NCBI RefSeq assembly: GCF_958979055.1
Contig: NC_084886.1
Coordinates: 5,351,001-5,415,000, forward strand
Length of the DNA: 64,000 nucleotides
Direction: 5' to 3'
Origin: Alnus glutinosa
Lineage: Eukaryota > Streptophyta > Magnoliopsida > Fagales > Betulaceae
The position numbers and the translations under genes are program-made. The notes under the pieces are model-generated. The model worked only from the letters and a program-made list of their open reading frames with translations, was not told the origin of the DNA and searched no databases. Positions 48,479-57,740 of this stretch are shown piece after piece; the stretch's first letter is position 1; each line of letters starts with the position of its first letter.

Positions 48479-48770
48479 CACAGCATCCTTCCAACTTTTT
48501 TGGACCCAGGAAAATTTACATTCGTCATAAAGAAGATGCCATATTTCCTCACAGAAAGGATTAGATCATAATTAAGAGAAAAATATATAGATGACCAAGG
48601 TTGTCCTCTGCATTGCAAAGGTCATAACATCTAACTTCATGGGTAATCTCATGAGCCGCAAATTTCTCTTGGCCGGGTACTCGGCCTTCCTGGGAACTGT
48701 ACATGGTTTAAACCAACACTTTGGATAATTAGACATATTTCTAGAGTAAAACTTAAGATAAGTTGTCAAG
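48479..48770 (+). repeat. Inner segment of the inverted repeat, left copy
   Basis: AAATTTACATTCGTCATAAA, GAAGATGCC and GGCCGGGTACTCGGCCTTCC occur in inverted orientation at 53.86-54.06 kb (GGAAGGCCGAGTACCCAG ... GGCATCTTCTTTATGGCG). The match continues the 41.5-44.9 / 54.1-57.7 inverted repeat, with 3.6 kb of extra DNA in the left arm. Confidence 0.7.
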
Positions 48771-48898
48771 TTCCCTTTTCAAAAGGCCAACATAGTAATG
48801 ACAATAAAAATTAAGAAGCATAATTGCATGGGTCTCATAAACTCATTTCGATAAGTAGCTTACCCAGTCTGTGGGGGCTGAAGCGGCGCGTGTTTGTG

Positions 48899-50437
48899 TG
48901 TTATGTGAATGCGTAACGTATCTAATAACACACCTCTCAACAGGAAAAAAGCAATCCTGCTTCTTATTCTTTCCTATGGTTGCTAATTTAGAAAAACTAG
49001 CGGTAGAAAATTAGAGATTCCTAGGTCCCAGTCTCTCATGCATATCAAACATAAAGTTTTAGGTTAAAATTTGCATACTTTATTACTTTCACCAATTCTC
49101 TTTAAATAGAAAATTACAAATGTAAAGATAACTTCTCATAACTTAAAGATAACTTCTCCTAGTGTAGAGATAATCTCTCGATTAGCCTTCTACAACATAG
49201 AGATAACAACTAACAACTCAACTTGAAAATTAAATAAAAGACAGAGATAACCGCTGACAATATGAAGATAAAAGATAGATCCTACTCAAACTTAAACAGT
49301 TGAAAGCATGCTAATCTAGTCGCACCCCTATCATTTCTCCCCTCTTGCAATAAACCTTGTCCTCAAGGTCTAAGAAATCTTGAAAGAACTTGAATCCGTG
49401 AAGGTCGGTGAGCCCAACATGTCGGTCCCTTCTTTCTCCTTGTTCGACTGTCGTCCTTTGTTGGTAGCCAAGGCTATAGTTCTTGAAAACCCTCCTTATC
49501 CTCTTCCTAGGCGGTCGTTCACCATATGGGATCGCTTGTTTGACATCGAGCATCTAGATCTGCACCGATCGTTGGTCTTCGGTGGTTCTGTGTGGGTTGG
49601 AGATGGTAATTGTTTTTTTGATTGCGGGATAAAGGTTCTATAACGGGTGAGTTTGAGGAATTTGTTGGGTTATGATTGGTGGTTTGTGGTTTTGGTCAAG
49701 AGTTTGCTGGTTCTATGATTGGAGCGATTGGATTTTTGGTGTTTGTGGTGTTGATAGGTTGATCTTTGGTGGTGGAGCTTCTGGTGATGTGATGGGATTG
49801 GGTTTGGGTTTGGGTGATGGTTGTGTTATTGAGTTTTCCGAACTAACGGGTTTTGTGGTTGTTGAATTTTCTCTGGTTCCACTAGCTCCTTGCATGTTGG
49901 CTAAGTTTGTCCTCCACTCTTTTAAACCTCTATGAAAAAGGCTTGATGAAGTCGTCAAACGTTTTTTGGAGAGTCTTCTGTCAATCATTCCTCGAGTCAG
50001 CCATTGGAAAACCAGACTCTGATACCAAAATATTATGTGAATGCGTAACGAATCTAGTAACACGTCTTTCAATAGGAAAAGAAGCAGAATCTTGTTTCTT
50101 ATTCTTGCTTATATATGGTTGCTAATTTAGAAAAATTAGCGGTATGAAATTAGAGATTCCTAGGTCTCATATCAAACATAAAGTTTGAGGTTAAAATTTG
50201 CATGCTTTATTACTTCACCAGTACTCTTTAAATTGAAAATTACAAACGTAAAGATAACTTCTCCTAGTGTAGAGATAATCTCTCGATTGGCCTTCTACAA
50301 CATAGAGATAACCACTAACAACTCAACTTGAAAATAAAAGATAGAGTTAATCACTAACAATATAAAGATAAAAGATGGACCCTACTCAAACTTAAACACT
50401 TGAAAGCATGCTTATCTAGTCGTATATACCCGCATCA
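48899..50437 (-). mobile_element. Short LTR retrotransposon without pol (TRIM-like)
   Basis: Two direct repeats, 48899-49333 (435 bp) and 50031-50437 (407 bp), share the sequence running from TATGTGAATGCGTAACG to AAAGCATGCT(A/T)ATCTAGTCG. On the minus strand the LTRs begin TGAT and end CACATAACA (CACATAATA in the other). The primer-binding site TGGTATCAGAGT, complementary to initiator Met-tRNA, lies at 50027-50016, three bases inside the 5' LTR. A polypurine tract GCAAGAGGGGAGAAA lies at 49348-49334 next to the 3' LTR. The target duplication TTGTG is exact (48894-48898 and 50438-50442). The 697-bp interior has no protease, RT or integrase; a minus-strand open frame (QWLTRGMIDRRLSKK...) could be a gag remnant. 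Non-autonomous. Confidence 0.93.
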
Positions 50438-50605
50438 TTGTGCGTGAAAGCAAGTGAAGGTTTTGTATGGGGATCCAAAAGGAGAAGCAGAATATGTGAG
50501 AAAAGAACCCTGTTAACACAAGTACCAATAAGTTCTTACTTATCCAAAAACACAAGTACCAATAAGATAACCCACCCGCCGAACTTTGTTTTGCTAATAT
50601 ATGTC

Positions 50606-50728
50606 ATATGGCACCCAGAGTTCCCCCAAACACTTCAGTAGGATAGTATTGGCCATTTGGACTCTTTTATAACGGCTCCAACAAGAGCCCTAGTGAAGTG
50701 TTCAAGGGAACTCTAGGAGACAGCTGAC
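50606..50728 (-). ncRNA. MIR395: MIR395 precursor, unit B minus strand
   Basis: On the minus strand, GTCAGCTGTCTCCTAGAG leads into the star arm (GAGTTCCCTTGAACACTTCA), a loop of about 50 nt, then the mature 21-mer at 50638-50618, beginning CTGAAGTGTTTGGGGGAAC and ending TC. This is identical to the canonical conserved miR395a sequence. The stem continues with CTGGGTGCC. TATA-like CTCTATAAATTGG on the minus strand (50781-50790) lies about 55 bp upstream. It forms a divergent pair with the plus-strand hairpin at 51.5 kb. The TRIM-like element ends 168 bp downstream of it. Confidence 0.96.
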
Positions 50729-50780
50729 GCTTCCTTTTTCGTGATTGCTTTCTTGGTAAGGGAATGCATCGCAACTTTCC

Positions 50781-50790
50781 AATTTATAGA
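50781..50790 (-). promoter_or_regulatory. TATA box of unit B minus-strand MIR395
   Basis: TCTATAAATT on the minus strand. With the TATA box at 51413 (plus) it bounds a shared divergent promoter of about 620 bp, which holds sequence similar to the corresponding region of unit A (GAGAAAAATCCA; GGCAGAGAATAATGTTGAGG against GGTAGAGAATAACATTGTGG). Confidence 0.6.
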
Positions 50791-51412
50791 GATTTTTGCG
50801 GAGATACTTGAAGGTGGCTATTGCCTATTGGTTGGAGACTTGTTAGAGATGAGAAAAATCCAACGAACCAAGTTGCTGAAACTGAACTTGGCAGGAATTT
50901 TGAGTAAGATGAAGAGGGCAGAGAATAATGTTGAGGTGAGTAGACAATAGGGCTTTGCCAGCTTCTGTTCTCCACTTTAAAAGGCCTATCATCAATCTTT
51001 GTCACGGAAACAAAAGCTTCAAATGTATGGGAGGACGTGTCTATGCCTAACTTCATCAGAATATCGCACACCGCCAAGCAAGTATAGATCTCGATGATAT
51101 ACAGAAGCAGTCTTCTAATTTCATTGGTTATCGACTTGAACTAATTTTCTTGACTAGTCGCAAAAGAACACGTTTTAGATTCCGAAAAGGACTTGGTTTT
51201 GTGTGTACTAGCTAGAAAAGCTGAAAGGGATTGGCTGGACAGAGGATACTGAAAAACACAGAATTGCATGTGGCCTCTCGAAGTCCACAGTCTAGAAAGT
51301 ATTCTATCTCTACCATGTCCATCTAGCCCATAGTTGTGTCTAAGTTCACTGGCTACGGCTCGTTCCTTTGAACATATTATACATATGCAGCTCAATGCAA
51401 AGAAAGGAACTC

Positions 51413-51422
51413 ACTATAAATA
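51413..51422 (+). promoter_or_regulatory. TATA box of unit B plus-strand MIR395
   Basis: ACTATAAATA followed by GAAGGGTTAAG. Transcription would start near 51445-51450, about 35 bp before the hairpin. Confidence 0.7.
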
Positions 51423-51479
51423 GAAGGGTTAAGTAGCCACTTTGTCTCAAGGAACTAAAACAAAGTATAGATTAACCTT

Positions 51480-51600
51480 GCATCGGGTGCCCCCTGGTGT
51501 TCCCCGAAACACTTCATTGGGGATCGAATCTGTTTAATTAAACAAAAAGATCGTCCTCCCTACTGAAGCGTTTGGGGGAACCCCGGGTGTCACTTGATAT
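51480..51600 (+). ncRNA. MIR395: MIR395 precursor, unit B plus strand
   Basis: The 5' arm GCATCGGGTGCCCCCTGG, then TGTTCCCCGAAACACTTCAT, folds onto the 3' arm carrying the 21-mer at 51563-51583, which begins CTGAAGCGTTTGGGGGAAC and ends CC, followed by CCGGGTGTCAC. Compared with canonical miR395, T7 and T20 are both C. The TTGGGGATCG / TCGTCCTCCC part above the mature duplex also pairs loosely, as in Arabidopsis MIR395 genes. The intact fold suggests a working gene; the T7C change in the seed-like region may alter target pairing. Confidence 0.9.
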
Positions 51601-52470
51601 TGCTATGAATGATTTTAGGCTGATGGCAATCTTATCAGCATCTTTGATGACATCTTTCCTTTTAATCGTATCGGTAGCATTAATTAGTAGGCTTTTACAT
51701 TCAATTTACAAATGCAATGCTCTTATTGAGTCTATGACTTTCTTTTTCTTTTGTTATATTGATAGGGTAAAAATATAATGGGAGGTGATATTTCTATCTC
51801 TCACACAATTTCTTCTTCTTTTTTAGAAAAAAATAAATTATTATATATATATATATAGACACACACACATATATATGATAATTAAGGGTATCTGGAGTTG
51901 TTAACCTTTGTGAGAGAAAATGTACTTATATATTCATTCACTGTGAGTGTAAATTTTCTTTTGAATGTCATATTTCCCATGTTTCTTTTTCCTTTCTTTT
52001 CGATTTTTTTGGACAACCGAGCAGAGAATGAAAGTTCAGATAGAGAGAGAGAATAGTATTAATAGGTCAAGGGTGGGAATAGAACGATCTAGACACATTG
52101 GGTTTCTTCCTTCTGGTGGCTGGGTTAGTAACAGAGGCCTAGGGTTTGTTTCGTTTTTGGGGCAAGAGATCCTACTTACAATCTAGGGTTATTTCGTAAA
52201 CTATGTAGGTTTGATAGAGATTTTTAGCAAATTTGCTGTTCGAATTGCTAGTAATTTGAGTAGTAAGAGAATTAACAACGTACAGCTTTTTCAAAACCCA
52301 TTCTATATATTCCCCTAAATACAGGAAAACTCTTAAAAAAACCCATTGAAACAAATTATCTTAATCATGTTACTTAAACCAAGGAAACCAAGAGCGCTAC
52401 CATAAATTTAGGGTAACACTTTTGCTAATGAATTGCCATAAATTCAGATGTGTGGAGTCGAGATGAAGTC
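51601..52470. other. Spacer, no gene seen
   Basis: AT-rich DNA with a (TA)n tract at 51839-51857 followed by an (AC)n tract. Short open frames show no family motif. Confidence 0.4.
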
Positions 52471-52484
52471 TACATTGAAATTTT

Positions 52485-52569
52485 CCTTCATATTCTTCAA
52501 TCCATCTTATTACACGCTCATCATCCAAGTCATCGTCTTCCAACAATTTATAGGTAACATTGATTTTCA
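52485..52569 (-). repeat. Exon-like inverted duplicate, left copy
   Basis: Reverse complement matches 52844-52933 almost base for base over about 85 bp. On the minus strand it reads KINVTYKLLEDDDLDDERVI then RWIEEYEG, a protein-like stretch that I cannot assign. Confidence 0.75.
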
Positions 52570-53160
52570 TGCATGATAACAGGGAAAGGAGCAGGGCCTT
52601 AATTACACGTACGAGACTGTGGAATTCATAGTGGGACATATTGTTCAACTCGATCCCTTTTCATTTATTGATCAAGATGATATTGCAGCCTACTCAAAGA
52701 TTTCAGACATGTTACCTCCATTACATATCGATCCTCGTGTTCAGGAAAAGATAATAAAGGAGAGACAATCTTTGAGGCTTTTGACGATGTTTCGAACATG
52801 GATTTTCCGAAGGTTAACAACTTGTCGGGAGTTACGATATATTGTGAAAATCAATGTCACCTATAAATTGTTGGAAGATGACAGATGACTTGGATGATGA
52901 GCGTGTAATAAGATGGATTGAAGAATATGAAGGAAGTAGTACTATTCTTAGCTTATGATGCCCCCCACCCCCACCCTTTTTTTTTTCTTGGTGGCATTTA
53001 ATTTTTTTTTTTTCTCGGATAGTTGTAATACATGTGTTCTATATATAATACCTTATTACATTCATGTGATCTTTGATAAGCAAGAAGCGGGGAAGCCTTA
53101 TTTAATCAACTACAATTATAAGAAGATCGAAGGAGAAGCCTAAAGAAATTTAGAAATATT
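52570..53160 (+). pseudogene. Unassigned protein-coding relic
   Basis: A plus-strand frame at about 52610-52888 reads VEFIVGHIVQLDPFSFIDQD, then SDMLPPLHIDPRVQEKIIKE, then ELRYIVKINVTYKLLEDD. It shifts frame into DDLDDERVIRWIEEYEG at about 52885-52935. Further on, GKPYLINYNYKKIEGEA (about 53090-53142) and, after a stop, FDPKTIDQLFSNEGWDPSW look like more of a protein. The composition and the inverted 85-bp block argue for a broken gene or captured fragments. I do not recognise the family. Confidence 0.4.
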
Positions 53161-53162
53161 CG

Positions 53163-53760
53163 ATCCCAAGACTATCGATCAGCTGTTTTCTAACGAAGGT
53201 TGGGATCCATCATGGAGTTTAATTATTCTAGCCCTAACCCAAAACATAATGCATACCGGCATGTGCGAGTCATGTGCACAACTTTTTGTACTGAAAAATG
53301 TAACGAATTAAGAGTGCAAATTGAAATAAAAATGATAGTTTTTAGAAGTATCCCCAATAATAATTTAGAAGTACATGTTTTTTGAAAATGGGTATCAGTT
53401 TTTTGGGGGAATTGAAGGGGATTCTGTATAATTTTCCATATATATATATATATATTCGATCCCAAGAGTACTATCGATCAGCTGTTTTCTAACGAAGGTT
53501 GGGATCCATCATGGAGTTTAATTATTCTAGCCCTAACCCAAAACATAATGCATACCGGCATGTGCGAGTCATGTGCACAACTTTTTGTACTGAAAAATGT
53601 AACGAATTAAGAGTGCAAATTGAAATAAAAATGATAGTTTTTAGAAGTATCCCCAATAATAATTTAGAAGTACATGTTTTTTGAAAATGGGTATCAGTTT
53701 TTTGGGGGAATTGAAGGGGATTCTGTATAATTTTCCATATATATATATATATATATATAT
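53163..53760. repeat. Recent tandem duplication, 299-bp unit, two copies
   Basis: Both copies begin TATTCGATCCCAAGA and run through TCAGCTGTTTTCTAACGAAG and GGTTGGGATCCATCATGGAG to TTCTGTATAATTTTCCATAT. Apart from GACTATCG against GAGTACTATCG near the start and the length of the closing (TA)n run, they are essentially identical, so the 61-residue open frames at 53200 and 53499 are identical too. These open frames have no recognised motif. Confidence 0.9.
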
Positions 53761-53859
53761 TTTCGTTCTCAGATAATTCCTGTGATCATGGGTTGGCACA
53801 AGATTAATTGTTTAGTATAACGGAATGATTCCTAGCCATACTATGATTTTTTGGTTAAC

Positions 53860-54060
53860 TATTCAAGGAAGGCCGAGTACCCAGAGAAATTTTTGGCTCA
53901 TGACCCATGAAATTAGATGTGATCTTTGTAATGCAGAGGGGGAAATTAAACCTTGATTATCTATTTTTCTCTTATCCTTTCTTTGACAAAATACGGCATC
54001 TTCTTTATGGCGAATGTAAATTTTCATCGATCTAAAAAAGTTGGAAGGCCAGGATACAGC
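53860..54060 (-). repeat. Inner segment of the inverted repeat, right copy
   Basis: Inverted match to 48479-48770 (AAGGAAGGCCGAGTACCCAG; CGGCATCTTCTTTATGGCGA). Confidence 0.7.
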
Positions 54061-54109
54061 GCAATAGATGACTAGTTGCTTAAAAAATAGATTCACTACA
54101 AATATTCCC

Positions 54110-54990
54110 TGCTAATTGGCGGTACTTTCAATACAAATATTACCGAAATATTTTATTTTTTTAAAAAGTTTAAAACAAAAATAGTTGGCCAACATACATT
54201 GGCCGGCCACTACTAACTGGTGAAGGGGATTGTGCCTCCGGATGAGGGGTGGCAGTTCCTCTCTTACGAGATCTTGAAACACCCCATCATAAAAGGGTGG
54301 CAGCTTCTCTTTATGAGGGGTACGGTGGCCTCTTCTCACAAAAAGGGATTTTTACCTTCTGTGAGTGGCAATCTCCCTCACCGATGAGTGTTCGGCCTTC
54401 GGCAAAAAGTGGGACTTTAAGATACTGGGTTCTTTGTCAATGAGAGGTGGTTCGACCGCTCCCTATTTGGCAGATAATTCAACTACCTCAAACTAGTTAT
54501 TGGGGTAGCCGATGACTTACACGTCACTCTCATAGCTTGTAGGTAACTTTTCTTTCTCTCGATCTTCTTCTTATGTTATCATGTTTTGGGTCATTTATTT
54601 TAAAATGAACTGTATAGATCAGAGCTAGCTATTGCACTCAATGCATCCAAATCCCCATTGTCGTTGAACATTCTGGATATTTTTTTCCTGCCATGCATAT
54701 GAAGTATATGGTTAATGCTGGCTGTATTTATATGTTTCAAGAAGCGTTATTAATTTGTACACACATTGTACACATATTCATAATGGGTGTGCTATTCATG
54801 TATATGGAACTCATCTCATTGTCTTTACATGCATAGATTGGTTTGGTTGGTGTGGCACTATACTGTTAATTAATTAAACGATAAGTTGATGGATAGATTT
54901 ATTTAAAATTTAAAGACTTAATTATCAAAATTAAAAACATAAATATTAAATTGAAATTGCCTGATTCACTTCGTACTAAAAATAAGGTTT
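54110..54990. mobile_element. MITE-like block with GGGGTGGC core, unit C
   Basis: GC-rich core (GGCCGGCCACTACTAACTGG, GATGAGGGGTGGCAG, TATGAGGGGTACGG) flanked by AT-rich DNA with TTTAAAGACTTAATTATCAA. Inverted relative to, and related to, the block in unit A. Confidence 0.5.
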
Positions 54991-55003
54991 TTTTTTTTTT
55001 TTT

Positions 55004-55040
55004 CTAGGGGACGTCACTGGATGTCCTGGCAGTACTTCAT
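55004..55040 (-). pseudogene. MIR395: Decayed MIR395: 5' arm only, unit C
   Basis: On the minus strand, GGACATCCAGTGACGTCCCC then TAG matches the decayed arm of unit A (AGCATCCCAGTGACGCCCCC). It is cut off by an A-run where the MITE-like block starts. The TATA box ACTATAAATA is conserved at 55088-55079 (minus). Confidence 0.5.
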
Positions 55041-55687
55041 AGTTTGCTGGCCGGTAGGGTGTTTATTGCTAACTCTAGTATTTATAGTAAGGCCTATCTT
55101 GGTCTTCTACCATGCACGTAGATCGAGTACTTCTATACTTGAGCTAGAAAGGAGAGAAATCTAAAGGGATAAAGCCGTATTACTGAACCTAGACGACATA
55201 TATAGTGCGCTAGCTATCAAGGTGCGTGGCCCTATGCCATCCAACCTTTTTACTCTCTATCCTCACTCTACCCATTCCTTTCCTGCTTTTTTCATTGATA
55301 CAAAGCGACTACTTAACGACAAGGTAGAGGCCCATACCTATTTGCTGACCATATCCGTATATATATATATATATATAAATGCCTATTGCGCGGTTGAAGA
55401 CATGTAATGCTATTAATACGTGCTTCCGCATCTACGCTTTTATAAAGTCATAGAGAAGCGCAAGTTTGGGTAAGCCGTAGGCTTTTGGCCACTCATCGAT
55501 CACCACAATGTTATTCTCCATCCACCCTTCATCTAACCCATTATTCTGACCAGGTTCAGATTTACCATCAGCTTCATATGCGTAGATTTTTCTCAAGTGG
55601 TCCCCCTACCCAAAGGCGCCGCCCATCCATTACTGAACATTTGAATGAAGAATTAAGAAAGATAGATAGCGACCTCGGGAATCTTTT

Positions 55688-55697
55688 CTATATATAG
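55688..55697 (+). promoter_or_regulatory. TATA box of the unit C MIR395 gene
   Basis: CTATATATAG within TCTTTTCTATATATAGTAGG, mirrored in unit A at 43354-43364; about 65 bp upstream of the hairpin. Confidence 0.7.
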
Positions 55698-55762
55698 TAG
55701 GTTTTCTGTACATTGGCTTGCCATTCTTGGCGAGCAAGAAATAATTATAACAGAAACGGAAG

Positions 55763-55886
55763 GTCAGCTGTCCACTAGAGTTCTCTCGACCACTTCATTG
55801 GAACTCCAAATAACCCTTAATTAAGTGAGGGTAATTCTAGTTCTACCCCACTGAAGTGTTTGGGGGAACTGTGGTTGTCACCTGAC
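55763..55886 (+). ncRNA. MIR395: MIR395 precursor, unit C
   Basis: GTCAGCTGTCCACTAGAG opens the stem, closed by CTGTGGTTGTCACCTGAC. The star arm is GAGTTCTCTCGACCACTTCA. The mature 21-mer at 55851-55871 begins CTGAAGTGTTTGGGGGAAC and ends TG: canonical miR395 except for a final G. It is the inverted-repeat partner of the unit A hairpin; unlike unit A it keeps the canonical G8. A TATA box lies at 55688-55697. Confidence 0.94.
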
Positions 55887-56437
55887 GTTGATTAATTGGC
55901 CAAAAGAGCTAGGGTTGCGCGCTGTTTACGCATATATAACTAGTAATGAAGGTATGTACGTAATGTTTGATTTTTTACTGCATTTCATGTCTTATGTACA
56001 ATTCCTTCCGTAGGCTTGGAAGTTATATCACATGTAATATTGAAACTCGTTAAAATGTCAAATAGCCTACATGTGACGATTTTTCTTTGTTACATATTTA
56101 GGAACTAATTAAGGTAGTGCATGTTTAATTAGAAAAATAGTTCTTTTAAAGATTTTTAGGTGTTCTTTTGTCCTCTACTAAGTCTAATTATATATTATGA
56201 CTAGCTATGACTACAAAGTTTATCCTAATTCTATCGGTTAACCAAAGTCTGCTAAATTAACCAGGAAAAGCCCCAAAATCCCATTCCCAAAACAAAAGGT
56301 TAAATTAACAAATCAATAACCCTCAATTAAAAGATTATAGTACTCTGATTTTTTTTATTTTTTATTTTTTTTATGTATATATATAGTTCCTGTATGCCTA
56401 TGAGCATAAAGTTAATCTTGGTGATGTGTGTGTGTCT

Positions 56438-56470
<33 letters not shown>

Positions 56471-57380
56471 AATTAAAACAAACTGTCTTAAAGAGTCCTA
56501 TATATACTCTTGAAACCCCAACTCTATACCCCATCCCCCATAGTTACATAATCATAAATATTTTGCTTAAAATTTAACTACACAACAAATATCATTTCTT
56601 AAAGCTGAAAAATAATAAGATCGAAGAAAATACCCCTACTGTTTTTCATTCTAAAAGTTTATTTTTCCCTGTATTTATGTGTCGGGTCAGCCCATCTTCG
56701 ACGGTTTTTAGGAAAGCAAATAGAGACGATGAACTCATGCATGAACTGAAGAAGTACTCTAGACCATATGCACGTACTACAGAGGATAGTTTGGAGCAGA
56801 CAAGTGAAATTCCACATCATCATTGAATGACGATCCCATGAAAGACTTCTGATCAAATTTCTCAATTATCATGATAACAAGCAGAATGGGAAGCTCAGTT
56901 ACTTTCAGTTCAATAATTCCCGCTCTAAAGCTGATAAAGTTCACTTTGCAAACATCACTTGCTACATTTGCTGTAACAACCCAAATTTCCAAATATAGCT
57001 ATCAAGCTAAAAGAGGGAAAATATCAGAAAGAAATAAACAAAAAAAAAAAAGGTTTACTATGATCACTAATTGAAATTTTGAACGGTAAACAAGAAGAGA
57101 AGATCCAAAAATATTGTTAAATTTGCTCAATATTTTGTTTATGGTCAGATTAACGAAAATTAATCCTTTGTTGGGCTTTCAACCTTCGACGTCTAATAGG
57201 TGGTTAGTGGGGTCTTGGCCCTTGGGGCTTTTCAGAGGGTGTAATTTAACTTGGACTTATTCCTTGGGGTACGTTGCATGTGTGTGTTTATTCAATTGTG
57301 TTGAGTGCACGTACGTGTTATTGCATGTGTGGTTTTGGTGTTACTGTATTGTACTGTTGGGTTAAGGTCTTGAGGGTGTT

Positions 57381-57661
57381 TGTTAGAGGATAAATCTCAG
57401 CTCACAACAACTCCTCCTTTTACGCCTGACAGCATCCTCTTCTCCAAGTTTCCCTGATTTCCTACTCTACGTTTCATGCTTGCTCCAGATTTCACTCCAT
57501 GATTTATGGGGTGTGCTCCCCTTTATTAGTCTATATATTGTTCTATCTTGTAACCAAAATATGTAATGAAAACTAGCTGGACAAAATGTAGTCCTTTAGT
57601 TTATCTTCGTGTTCTCTTCTTCTTCCTTTATAAATATCCATCTCCTTGTCTTTATTTTACA
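57381..57661. mobile_element. Solo LTR, 281 bp
   Basis: Begins TGTTAGAGGATAAATCTC and ends TCTTTATTTTACA, that is TG...CA. It is flanked by GTGTT (57376-57380) and GTGCT (57662-57666), a 5-bp target duplication with one change. The matching place in the left arm of the inverted repeat (near 41615-41625, reverse complement GTTGTGTTGAGCAACTAAT) is the uninterrupted empty site. TATAAATATCC near 57630 may be its TATA box. Probably Copia-like, by inference from its length and TGTTAG start. Confidence 0.9.
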
Positions 57662-57740
57662 GTGCTGAGCAACTAATACCTTTTTGTATCCTTTTCTTTT
57701 TGTTTAATTTATTTTTATTCATCCAAAAATTAAATAGGGT

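Larger units (their letters stand above)
54110..57740 (-). repeat. Right arm of the large inverted repeat, unit C
   Basis: Reverse complement of 41.55-44.9 kb with small indels. Carries an intact MIR395 hairpin (plus) and a decayed one (minus), a MITE-like block at 54.11-54.99 kb related to that at 44.23-44.85 kb, and a solo LTR at 57381-57661 that the left arm lacks. The outermost match is GAGCAACTAATACC ... TTTTCTTTTTGTTTAAT (57660-57715) against 41595-41645. Confidence 0.85.

Noticed and set aside
48899..50437. Direct repeats first considered as another duplicated MIR395 flank
   Set aside because: Primer-binding site, polypurine tract and the TTGTG target duplication show they are the LTRs of a retrotransposon.
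53395..53415. TTTTTTGGGGGAATTGAAGG, resembling the core of miR395
   Set aside because: The CTGAAGTG start is missing and there is no pairing arm; it is part of the 299-bp duplicated unit.
53200..53684. Two identical 61-residue proteins in tandem
   Set aside because: They come from the recent 299-bp duplication; no start context, motif or homologue is recognised.
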